DNA of 64,000 nt from Osmia lignaria lignaria (taxonomy: Eukaryota; Arthropoda; Insecta; Hymenoptera; Megachilidae), in NCBI RefSeq assembly GCF_051020975.1, contig NW_027478168.1, positions 7,626,001 through 7,690,000 of the forward strand. Direction: 5' to 3'. Position numbers and translations under genes: made by a program. The notes below the pieces were generated by a model. That model worked only from the letters and a program-made list of their open reading frames with translations. It ran no database searches and was not told the origin of the DNA. Shown in pieces: positions 25,601 through 37,730 of this stretch (positions within the stretch are counted from its first letter, which is position 1; each line of letters starts with the position of its first letter).

Positions 25601-28600
25601 TTCAGCTCAAAGGAACGGGCCTGACGGACATGTTTCGAGATATTTCTTCTTCTTGTTGTTCTTCTTCTGCACAGCTAAGCTGGAAGTGGCATTTGCGGCT
25701 CGCACTAGTGCAGAGTTATCTCGAAGAAAGGGGCCACGGTGTTTCTGTATCTCTATTATGTTGGTGCGGCTTCGGAACTTTTAAATATCTCGATATATCT
25801 CGAGAACTACGCTTCTGATCAAAAAATATCATAGAACATAAATTGTAGGAAACATAATTCTCTACAAAAAACGTCTCTTAACATTTTGCCATAGCTCGCT
25901 TCGTTTCCGAGATATTTGCAGATTCAGCTCAAAGGAACGGGCCTGACGGACATATTTCGAGATATTTCTTCTTCTTGTTGTTCTTCTTCTGCACAGCTAA
26001 GCTGGAAGTGGCATTTGCGGCTCGCACTAGTGCAGAGTTATCTCGAAGAAAGGGGCCACGGTGTTTCTGTATCTCTATTATGTTGGTGCGGCTTCGGAAC
26101 TTTTAAATATCTTGATATATCTCGAGAACTACGCTTCTGATCAAAAAATATCATAGAACATAAAAAGTAGGAAACTTAATTCTCTACAAAAAAGGTCTCT
26201 GAACATTTTGCCATAGCTCGCTTCGTTTCCGAGATATTTGCAGATTTATCTCAAGGGAAGGGGCCTGACGGACATATTTCGAGATATTTCTTATTCTTGT
26301 TGTTCTTCTTCTGCACAGCTAAGCTGGAAGTGGCATTTGCGGCTCGCACTAGTGCAGAGTTATCTCAAAGAAAGGGGCCACGGTGTTTCTGTATCTCTAT
26401 TATGTTGGTGCGGCTTCGGAACTTTTAAATATCTCGATATATCTCGAAAACTACGCTTCTGATCAAAAAATATCAGAGTACATAAATTGTAGGAAACATA
26501 ATTCTCTACAAAAAACGTCTCTTAACATTTTGCCATAGCTCGCTTCGTTTCCGAGATATTTGCAGATTCAGCTCAAAGGAACGGGCCTGACGGACATGTT
26601 TCGAGATATTTCTTCTTCTTGTTGTTCTTCTTCTGCACAGCTAGGCTGGAAGTGGCATTTGCAGCTCGTAATAGTGCAGAGTAATCTCAAAGAAAGGGGC
26701 CACGGTGTTTCTGTATCTCTATTATGTTGGTGCGGCTTCGGAACTTTTAAATATCTTGATATATCTCGAGAACTACGCATCTGATCAAAAAATACCATAG
26801 AACATAAAAAGTAGGAAACTTAATTCTCTACAAAAAAGGTCTCTTAACATTTTGCCATAGCTCGCTTCGTTTCCGAGATATTTGCAGATTTATCTCCAGG
26901 GAAGGGGCCTGACGGACATATTTCGAGATATTTCTTCTTCTTGTTGTTCTTCTTCGTGCACAGCTAAGCTGGAAGTGGCATTTGCGGCTCGCACTAGTGC
27001 AGAGTTATCTCAAAGAAAGGGGCCACGGTGTTTCTGAATCTCTATTATGTTGGTGCGGCTTCGGAACTTTTAAATATCTCGATATATCTCGAAAACTACG
27101 CTTCTGATCAAAAAATATCATAGAACATAAATTGTAGGAAACATAATTCTCTACAAAAAACGTCTCTTAACATTTTGCCATAGCTCGCTTCGTTTCCGAG
27201 ATATTTGCAGATTCAGCTCAAAGGAACGGGCCTGACGGACATATTTCGAGATATTTCTTCTTCTTGTTGTTCTTCTTCTGCACAGCTAAGCTGGAAGTGG
27301 CATTTGCGGCTCGCACTAGTGCAGAGTTATCTCAAAGAAAGGGGCCACGGTGTTTCTGTATCTCTATTATGTTGGTGCGGCTTCGGAACTTTTAAATATC
27401 TCGATATATCTCGAAAACTACGCTTCTGATCAAAAAATATCAGAGTACATAAATTGTAGGAAACATAATTCTCTACAAAAAACGTCTCTTAACATTTTGC
27501 CATAGCTCGCTTCGTTTCCGAGATATTTGCAGATTCAGCTCAAAGGAACGGGCCTGACGGACATGTTTCGAGATATTTCTTCTTCTTGTTGTTCTTCTTC
27601 TGCACAGCTAGGCTGGAAGTGGCATTTGCAGCTCGTAATAGTGCAGAGTAATCTCAAAGAAAGGGGCCACGGTGTTTCTGTATCTCTATTATGTTGGTGC
27701 GGCTTCGGAACTTTTAAATATCTTGATATATCTCGAGAACTACGCATCTGCTCAAAAAATATCATAGAACATAAATAGTAGGAAACTTAATTCTCTACAA
27801 AAAGGTCCCTCAACATTTTGCCATAGCTCGCTTCGTTTCCGAGATATTTGCAGATATATCTCAAGGGAAGGGGCCTGACGGACATATTTCGAGATATTTC
27901 TTCTTCTTGTTGTTCTTCTTCTGCACAGCTAAGCTGGAAGTGGCATTTGCAGCTCGCAATAGTGCAGAGTTATCTCAAAGAAAGGGGCCACGGTGTTTCT
28001 GTATCTCTATTATGTTGGTGCGGCTTCGGAACTTTTAAATATCTTGATATATCTCGAAAACTACGCTTCTGATCAAAAAATATCATAGAACATAAATTGT
28101 AGGAAACATAATTCTCTACAAAAAACGTCTCTTAACATTTTGCCATAGCTCGCTTCGTTTCCGAGATATTTGCAGATTCAGCTCAAAGGAACGGGCCTGA
28201 CGGACATATTTCGAGATATTTCTTCTTCTTGTTGTTCTTCTTCTGCACAGCTAAGCTGGAAGTGGCATTTGCAGCTCGCAATAGTGCAGAGTTATCTCGA
28301 AGAAAGGGGCCACGGTGTTTCTGTATCTCTATTATGTTGGTGCGGCTTCGGACCTTTTAAATATCTTGATATAGCTCGAGAACTACGCTTCTGATCAAAA
28401 AATATCATAGAACATAAAAAGTAGGAAACTTAATTCTCTACAAAAAAGGTCTCTGAACATTTTGCCATAGCTCGCTTCGTTTCCGAGATATTTGCAGATT
28501 TATCTCAAGGGAAGGGGCCTGACGGACATATTTCGAGATATTTCTTCTTCTTGTTGTTCTTCTTCTGCACAGCTAAGCTGGAAGTGGCATTTGCGGCTCG

Positions 28601-29489
28601 CACTAGTGCAGAGTTATCTCGAAGAAAGGGGCCACGGTGTTTCTGTATCTCTATTATGTTGGTGCGGCTTCGGAACTTTTAAATATCTTGATATATCTCG
28701 AGAACTACGCATCTGATCAAAAAATATCATAGAACATAAAAAGTAGGAAACTTAATTCTCTACAAGAAAGGACTCTTAACATTTTGCCATAGCTCGCTTC
28801 GTTTCCGAGATATATGCAGATTTATCTCAAGGGGAGGGGCCTGACGGACATATTTCGAGATATTTCTTCTTCTTGCTGTTCTTCTTCTGCACAGCTAAGC
28901 TGAAAGTGGCATTTGCGGCTCGCACTAGTGCAGAGTTATCTCAAAGAAAGGGGCCACGGTGTTTCTGTATCTCTATTATGTTGGTGCGGCTTCGGAACTT
29001 TTAAATATCTCGATATATCTCGACAACTACGCTTCTGATCAAAAAATATCATACAACATAAATTGTAGGAAACATAATTCTCTACAAAAAAGGTCTCTTA
29101 ACATTTTGCCATAGCTCGCTTCGTTTCCGAGATATTTGCAGATATATCTCAAGGGAAGGGGCCTGACGGACATATTTCGAGATATTTCTTCTTCTTGTTG
29201 TTCTTCTTCTGCACAGCTAAGCTGGAAGTGGCATTTACACCTCGCAATAGTGCAGAGTTATCTCAAAGAAAGGGGCCACGGTGTTTCTGTATCTCTATTA
29301 TGTTGGTGCGGCTTCGGAACTTTTAAATATCTTGATATATCTCGAGAACTACGCATCTGATCAAAAAATATCATAAAACATAAAAAGTAGGAAACTTAAT
29401 TCTCTACAAAAAAGGTCTCTTAACATTTTGCCATAGCTCTCTTCGTTTCCGAGATATTTGCAGATTTATCTCCAGGGAAGCGGCCTGAC

Positions 29490-32400
29490 GGACATATTTC
29501 GAGATATTTCTTCTTCTTGTTGTTCTTCTTCTGCACAGCTAAGCTGGAAGTGGCATTTGCAGCTCGCAATAGTGCAGAGTAATCTCAAAGAAAGGGGCCA
29601 CGGTGTTTCTGTATCTCTATTATGTTGGTGCGGCTTCGGAACTTTTAAATATCTTGATATATCTCGAGAACTACGCACCTGATCAAAAAATACCCCAGAA
29701 CATAAAAAGTAGGAAACTTAATTCTCTACAAAAAAGGTCTCTTAACATTTTGCCATAGCTCTCTTCGTTTCCGAGATATTTGCAGATTTATCTCCAGGGA
29801 AGCGGCCTGACGGACATATTTCGAGATATTTCTTCTTCTTGTTGTTCTTCTTCTGCACAGCTAAGCTGGAAGTGGCATTTGCAGCTCGCAGTAGTGCAGA
29901 GTTATCTCAAAGAAAGGGGCCACGGTGTTTCTGTATCTCTATTATGTTGGTGCGGCTTCGGAACTTTTAAATATCTTGATATATCTCGAGAACTACGCAT
30001 CTGATCAAAAAATATCATAGAACATAAAAAGTAGGAAACTTAATTCTCTACAAAAAAGGTCTCTTAACATTTTGCCATAGCTCGCTTCGTTTCCGAGATA
30101 TTTGCCGATTTATCTCAAGGGAAGGGGCCTGACGGACATATTTCGAGATATTTCTTCTTCTTGTTGTTCTTCTTCTGCACAGCTAAGCTGGAAGTGGCAT
30201 TTGCGGCTCGCACTAGTGCAGAGTTATCTCAAAGAAAGGGGCCACGGTGTTTCTGTATCTCTATTATGTTGGTGCGGCTTCGGAACTTTTAAATATCTTG
30301 ATATATCTCGAGAACTACGCATCTGATCAAAAAATATCATAGAACATAAAAAGTAGGAAACTTAATTCTCTACAAAAAAGGTCTCTTAACATTTTGCCAT
30401 AGCTCGCTTCGTTTCCGAGATATTTGCAGATTTATCTCCAGGGAAGGGGCCTGACGGACATATTTCGAGATATTTCTTCTTGTTGTTCTTCTTCTGCACA
30501 GCTAAGCTGGAAGTGGCATTTGCAGCTCGCAATAGTGCAGAGTTATCTCAAAGAAAGGGGCCACGGTGTTTCTGTATCTCTCATATGTTGGTGCGGCTTC
30601 GGAACTTTTAAATATCTTGATATATCTCGAGAACTACGCATCTGATCAAAAAATATCATAGAACATAAAAAGTAGGAAACTTAATTCTCTACAAAAAAGG
30701 TCTCTTAACATCTTGCCATAGCTCGCTTTGTTTCCGAGATATTTGCAGATTTATCTCCAGGGAAGAGGCCTGACGGACATATTTCGAGATATTTCTTCTT
30801 CTTGTTGTTCTTCTTCTGCACAGCTAAGCTGGAAGTGGCATTTGCAGCTCGCAATAGTGCAGAGTTATCTCAAAGAAAGGGGCCACGGTGTTTCTGTATC
30901 TCTATTATGTTGGTGCGGCTTCGGAACTTTTAAATATCTTGATATATCTCGAGAACTACGCATCTGATCAAAAAATATCATAGAACATAAAAAGTAGGAA
31001 ACTTAATTCTCTACAAAAAAGGTCTCTTAACATTTTGCCATAGCTCGCTTCGTTTCCGAGATATTTGCAGATTTATCTCAAGGGAAGGGGCCTGACGGAC
31101 ATATTTCGAGATATTTCTTCTTCTTGTTGTTCTTCTTCTGCACAGCTAAGCTGGAAGTGGCATTTGCGGCTCGCACTAGTGCAGAGTTATCTCAAAGAAA
31201 GGGGCCACGGTGTTTCTGTATCTCTATTATGTTGGTGCGGCTTCGGAACTTTTAAATATCTTGATATATCTCGAGAACTACGCATCTGATCAAAAAATAT
31301 CATAGAACATAAAAAGTAGGAAACTTAATTCTCTACAAAAAAGGTCTCTTAACATTTTGCCATAGCTCGCTTCGTTTCCGAGATATTTGCAGATTTATCT
31401 CCAGGGAAGGGGCCTGACGGACATATTTCGAGATATTTCTTCTTCTTGTTGTTCTTCTTCTGCACAGCTAAGCTGGAAGTGGCATTTGCAGCTCGCAATA
31501 GTGCAGAGTTATCTCAAAGAAAGGGGCCACGGTGTTTCTGTATCTCTATTATGTTGGTGCGGCTTCGGAACTTTTAAATATCTTGATATATCTCGAGAAC
31601 TACGCATCTGATCAAAAAATATCATAGAACATAAATTGTAGGAAACATAATTGTCTACAAAAAACGTCTCTTAACATTTTGCCATAGCTCGCTTCGTTTC
31701 CGAGATATTTGCAGATTCATCTCAAAGGAACGGGCCTGACGGACATATTTCGAGATATTTCTTCTTCTTGTTGTTCTTCTTCTGCACAGCTAAGCTGGAA
31801 GTGGCATTTGCAGCTCGCAATAGTGCAGAGTAATCTCAAAGAAAGGGGCCACGGTGTTTCTGTATCTCTATTATGTTGGTGCGGCTTCGGAACTTTTAAA
31901 TATCTTGATATATCTCGAGAACTACGCATCTGATCAAAAAATACCATAGAACATAAAAAGTAGGAAACTTAATTCTCTACAAAAAAGGTCTCTTAACATT
32001 TTGCCATAGCTCTCTTCGTTTCCGAGATATTTGCAGATTTATCTCCAGGGAAGCGGCCTGACGGACATATTTCGAGATATTTCTTCTTCTTGTTGTTCTT
32101 CTTCTGCACAGCTAAGCTGGAAGTGGCATTTGCAGCTCGCAGTAGTGCAGAGTTATCTCAAAGAAAGGGGCCACGGTGTTTCTGTATCTTTATTATGTTG
32201 GTGCGGCTTCGGAACTTTTAAATATCTTGATATATCTCGAGAACTACGCATCTGATCAAAAAATATCATAGAACATAAAAAGTAGGAAACTTAATTCTCT
32301 ACAAAAAAGGTCTCTTAACATTTTGCCATAGCTCGCTTCGTTTCCGAGATATTTGCAGATTTATCTCCAGGGAAGGGGCCTGACGGACATATTTCGAGAT

Positions 32401-35400
32401 ATTTCTTCTTGTTGTTCTTCTTCTGCACAGCTAAGCTGGAAGTGGCATTTGCAGCTCGCAATAGTGCAGAGTTATCTCAAAGAAAGGGGCCACGGTGTTT
32501 CTGAATCTCTATTATGTTGGTGCGGCTTCGGAACTTTTAAATATCTCGATATATCTCGAAAACTACGCTTCTGATCAAAAAATATCATAGAACATAAATT
32601 GTAGGAAACATAATTCTCTACAAAAAACGTCTCTTAACATTTTGCCATAGCTCGCTTCGTTTCCGAGATATTTGCAGATTCAGCTCAAAGGAACGGGCCT
32701 GACGGACATATTTCGAGATATTTCTTCTTCTTGTTGTTCTTCTTCTGCACAGCTAAGCTGGAAGTGGCATTTGCAGCTCGCAATAGTGCAGAGTAGTCTC
32801 AACGAAAGGGGCCACGGTGTTTCTGTATCTCTATTATGTTGGTGCGGCTTCGGAACTTTTAAATATCTTGATATATCTCGAGAACTACGCTTCTGATCAA
32901 AAAATATCATAGAACATAAAAAGTAGGAAACTTAATTCTCTACAAAAAAGGTCTCTTAACATTTTGCCATAGCTCGCTTCGTTTCCGAGATATTTGCAGA
33001 TTTATCTCCAGGGAAGGGGCCTGACGGACATATTTCGAGATATTTCTTCTTCTTGTTGTTCTTCTTCGTGCACAGCTAAGCTGGAAGTGGCATTTGCGGC
33101 TCGCACTAGTGCAGAGTTATCTCAAAGAAAGGGGCCACGGTGTTTCTGAATCTCTATTATGTTGGTGCGGCTTCGGAACTTTTAAATATCTCGATATATC
33201 TCGAAAACTACGCTTCTGATCAAAAAATATCATAGAACATAAATGGTAGGAAACATAATTCTCTACAAAAAACGTCTCTTAACATTTTGTCATAGCTCGC
33301 TTCGTTTCCGAGATATTTGCAGATTCAGCTCAAAGGAACGGGCCCGACGGACATATTTCGAGATATTTCTTCTTCTTGTTGTTCTTCTTCTGCACAGCTA
33401 AGCTGGAAGTGGCATTTGCAGCTCGCAATAGTGCAGAGTAATCTCAAAGAAAGGGGCCACGGTGTTTCTGTATCTCTATTATGTTGGTGCGGCTTCGGAA
33501 CTTTTAAATATCTTGATATATCTCGAGAACTACGCACCTGATCAAAAAATACCCCAGAACATAAAAAGTAGGAAACTTAATTCTCTACAAAAAAGGTCTC
33601 TTAACATTTTGCCATAGCTCTCTTCGTTTCCGAGATATTTGCAGATTTATCTCCAGGGAAGCGGCCTGACGGACATATTTCGAGATATTTCTTCTTCTTG
33701 TTGTTCTTCTTCTGCACAGCTAAGCTGGAAGTGGCATTTGCAGCTCGCAGTAGTGCAGAGTTATCTCAAAGAAAGGGGCCACGGTGTTTCTGTATCTCTA
33801 TTATGTTGGTGCGGCTTCGGAACTTTTAAATATCTTGATATATCTCGAGAACTACGCATCTGATCAAAAAATATCATAGAACATAAAAAGTAGGAAACTT
33901 AATTCTCTACAAAAAAGGTCTCTTAACATTTTGCCATAGCTCGCTTCGTTTCCGAGATATTTGCCGATTTATCTCAAGGGAAGGGGCCTGACGGACATAT
34001 TTCGAGATATTTCTTCTTCTTGTTGTTCTTCTTCTGCACAGCTAAGCTGGAAGTGGCATTTGCGGCTCGCACTAGTGCAGAGTTATCTCAAAGAAAGGGG
34101 CCACGGTGTTTCTGTATCTCTATTATGTTGGTGCGGCTTCGGAACTTTTAAATATCTTGATATATCTCGAGAACTACGCATCTGATCAAAAAATATCATA
34201 GAACATAAAAAGTAGGAAACTTAATTCTCTACAAAAAAGGTCTCTTAACATTTTGCCATAGCTCGCTTCGTTTCCGAGATATTTGCAGATTTATCTCCAG
34301 GGAAGGGGCCTGACGGACATATTTCGAGATATTTCTTCTTGTTGTTCTTCTTCTGCACAGCTAAGCTGGAAGTGGCATTTGCAGCTCGCAATAGTGCAGA
34401 GTTATCTCAAAGAAAGGGGCCACGGTGTTTCTGTATCTCTCATATGTTGGTGCGGCTTCGGAACTTTTAAATATCTTGATATATCTCGAGAACTACCCAT
34501 CTGATCAAAAAATATCATAGAACATAAAAAGTAGGAAACTTAATTCTCTACAAAAAAGGTCTCTTAACATCTTGCCATAGCTCGCTTTGTTTCCGAGATA
34601 TTTGCAGATTTATCTCCAGGGAAGAGGCCTGACGGACATATTTCGAGATATTTCTTCTTCTTGTTGTTCTTCTTCTGCACAGCTAAGCTGGAAGTGGCAT
34701 TTGCAGCTCGCAATAGTGCAGAGTTATCTCAAAGAAAGGGGCCACGGTGTTTCTGTATCTCTATTATGTTGGTGCGGCTTCGGAACTTTTAAATATCTTG
34801 ATATATCTCGAGAACTACGCATCTGATCAAAAAATATCATAGAACATAAAAAGTAGGAAACTTAATTCTCTACAAAAAAGGTCTCTTAACATTTTGCCAT
34901 AGCTCGCTTCGTTTCCGAGATATTTGCAGATTTATCTCAAGGGAAGGGGCCTGACGGACATATTTCGAGATATTTCTTCTTCTTGTTGTTCTTCTTCTGC
35001 ACAGCTAAGCTGGAAGTGGCATTTGCGGCTCGCACTAGTGCAGAGTTATCTCAAAGAAAGGGGCCACGGTGTTTCTGTATCTCTATTATGTTGGTGCGGC
35101 TTCGGAACTTTTAAATATCTTGATATATCTCGAGAACTACGCATCTGATCAAAAAATATCATAGAACATAAAAAGTAGGAAACTTAATTCTCTACAAAAA
35201 AGGTCTCTTAACATTTTGCCATAGCTCGCTTCGTTTCCGAGATATTTGCAGATTTATCTCCAGGGAAGGGGCCTGACGGACATATTTCGAGATATTTCTT
35301 CTTCTTGTTGTTCTTCTTCTGCACAGCTAAGCTGGAAGTGGCATTTGCAGCTCGCAATAGTGCAGAGTTATCTCAAAGAAAGGGGCCACGGTGTTTCTGT

Positions 35401-36350
35401 ATCTCTATTATGTTGGTGCGGCTTCGGAACTTTTAAATATCTTGATATATCTCGAGAACTACGCATCTGATCAAAAAATATCATAGAACATAAATTGTAG
35501 GAAACATAATTGTCTACAAAAAACGTCTCTTAACATTTTGCCATAGCTCGCTTCGTTTCCGAGATATTTGCAGATTCAGCTCAAAGGAACGGGCCTGACG
35601 GACATATTTCGAGATATTTCTTCTTCTTGTTGTTCTTCTTCTGCACAGCTAAGCTGGAAGTGGCATTTGCAGCTCGCAATAGTGCAGAGTAATCTCAAAG
35701 AAAGGGGCCACGGTGTTTCTGTATCTCTATTATGTTGGTGCGGCTTCGGAACTTTTAAATATCTTGATATATCTCGAGAACTACGCATCTGATCAAAAAA
35801 TACCATAGAACATAAAAAGTAGGAAACTTAATTCTCTACAAAAAAGGTCTCTTAACATTTTGCCATAGCTCTCTTCGTTTCCGAGATATTTGCAGATTTA
35901 TCTCCAGGGAAGCGGCCTGACGGACATATTTCGAGATATTTCTTCTTCTTGTTGTTCTTCTTCTGCACAGCTAAGCTGGAAGTGGCATTTGCAGCTCGCA
36001 GTAGTGCAGAGTTATCTCAAAGAAAGGGGCCACGGTGTTTCTGTATCTTTATTATGTTGGTGCGGCTTCGGAACTTTTAAATATCTTGATATATCTCGAG
36101 AACTACGCATCTGATCAAAAAATATCATAGAACATAAAAAGTAGGAAACTTAATTCTCTACAAAAAAGGTCTCTTAACATTTTGCCATAGCTCGCTTCGT
36201 TTCCGAGATATTTGCAGATTTATCTCCAGGGAAGGGGCCTGACGGACATATTTCGAGATATTTCTTCTTGTTGTTCTTCTTCTGCACAGCTAAGCTGGAA
36301 GTGGCATTTGCAGCTCGCAATAGTGCAGAGTTATCTCAAAGAAAGGGGCC
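29490..36350. repeat. Duplicated block at a 12-monomer offset (3859 bp)
   Basis: About 29490-32490 matches about 33349-36350. The offset of 3859 bp equals twelve monomers less two 3-bp deletions plus one 1-bp insertion. Ten unit starts correspond one for one (29458/33317 to 32353/36212). Shared rare markers, in order, are CGCACCTGATC with ACCCCAGAAC, TTGCCGATTT, the TTC deletion, TCTCATATG, ACATCTTGCC with GCTTTGTTTCC, AATTGTCTAC and ATCTTTATTATG. I found two internal differences: CTACGCATC against CTACCCATC (near 34496), and GATTCATCTC against GATTCAGCTC (near 31718/35577). The 0.85 kb between the copies is unrelated to this block and resembles domain 3. Confidence 0.88.
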
Positions 36351-37730
36351 ACGGTGTTTCTGTATCTCTATTATGTTGGTGCGGCTTCGGAACTTTTAAA
36401 TATCTTGATATATCTCGAGAACTACGCATCTGATCAAAAAATATCATAGAACATAAAAAGTAGGAAACTTAATTCTCTACAAAAAATGTCTCTTAACATC
36501 TTGCCATAGCTCGCTTCGTTTCCGAGATATTTGCAGATTTATCTCCAGGGAAGAGGCCTGACGGACATATTTCGAGATATTTCTTCTTCTTGTTGTTCTT
36601 CTTCTGCACAGCTAAGCTGGAAGTGGCATTTGCAGCTCGCAATAGTGCAGAGTTATCTCAAAGAAAGGGGCCACGGTGTTTCTGTATCTCTATTATGTTG
36701 GTGCGGCTTCGGAACTTTTAAATACCTTGATATATCTCGAGAACTACGCATCTGATCAAAAAATATCATAGAACATAAAAAGTAGGAAACTTAATTCTCT
36801 ACAAAAAAGGTCTCTTAACATTTTGCCATAGCTCGCTTCGTTTCCGAGATATTTGCAGATTCAGCTCAAAGGAACTGGCCTGACGGACATATTTCGAGAT
36901 ATTTCTTCTTCTTGTTGTTCTTCTTCTGCACAGCTAAGCTGGAAGTGGCATTTGCAGTTCGCAATAGTGCAGAGTTATCTCAAAGAAAGGGGCCACGGTG
37001 TTTCTGTATCTCTATTATGTTGGTGCGGCTTCGGAACTTTTAAATATCTTGATATATCTCGAGAACTACGCATCTGATCAAAAAATATCATAGAACATAA
37101 AAAGTAGGAAACTTAATTCTCTACAAAAAAGGTCTCTTAACATTTTGCCATAGCTCGCTTCGTTTCCGAGATATTTGCAGATTTATCTCAAGGGAAGGGG
37201 CCTAACGGACATATTTCGAGATATTTCTTCTTCTTGTTGTTCTTCTTCTGCACAGCTAAGCTGGAAGTGGCATTTGCGGCTCGCACTAGTGCAGAGTTAT
37301 CTCAAAGAAAGGGGCCACGGTGTTTCTGAATCTCTATTATGTTGGTGCGGCTTCGGAACTTTTGAATATCTCGATATATCTCGAAAACTACGCTTCTGAT
37401 CAAAAAATATCATAGAATATAAAAAGCAGGAAACTTAATTCTCTACAAAAAAGGTCTCTTAACATTTTGCCATAGCTCGCTTCGTTTCCGAGATATTTGC
37501 AGATATATCTCCAGGGAAGGGGCCTGACGGACATATTTCGAGATATTTCTTCTTCTTGTTGTTCTTCTTCTGCACAGCTAAGCTGGAAGTGGCATTTGCA
37601 GCTCGCAATAGTGCAGAGTAATCTCAAAGAAAGGGGCCACGGTGTTTCTGTATCTCTATTATGTTGGTGCGGCTTCGGAACTTTTAAATATCTTGATATA
37701 TCTCGAGAACTACGCATCTGATCAAAAAAT

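Larger units (their letters stand above)
16805..27300. repeat. Large block duplications at 18- and 20-monomer offsets
   Basis: About 17300-20860 matches about 23740-27300 at an offset of 6440 bp (exactly 20 monomers, some 3.6 kb of each). Shared rare bases include GATCGAAAAATATC, AGAAGATAAAAAG, GAAGGGGGCC, TCTCGATTATG, TTTCAATATC, TTATTCTTG, CAGAGTACAT and TTCGTGCACAG in the same order. Units 18510 and 24950 break the match internally: the first reads CGGCTCGCAC, the second CAGCTCGCAA with GTAGTCTCAACG. A separate block around 16805-17330 matches 22601-23126 at 5796 bp (18 monomers), sharing GCATGTGCGG and GTAGGACACTT. Confidence 0.85.
16258..29457. repeat. Array domain 3: 41 monomers rich in B bases and C-heads
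   Basis: Sixteen C-head units lie here (18510 to 28170), most preceded by B-type tails. A second haplotype joins a shortened A-run tail (AAAAAGGTCCCTCAAC) to a GCACATTTATC head (units 16258, 17223, 17866, 23019 and 24306). Three 323-bp units (starting 20442, 22053 and 26882) carry one extra G, giving TTCGTGCACAG, which shifts the open frame. The unit at 28814 has a TGA at 28901-28903. The domain is dominated by nested duplications, described in their own entries. Confidence 0.8.

Noticed and set aside
37400..37717. 105-codon minus-strand open frame
   Set aside because: It is the reverse of the satellite monomer, long only because local variants removed stops. The 65- to 91-codon minus-strand frames (for example at 1073, 17231, 20128, 50976 and 53280) have the same origin and occur in only some units.
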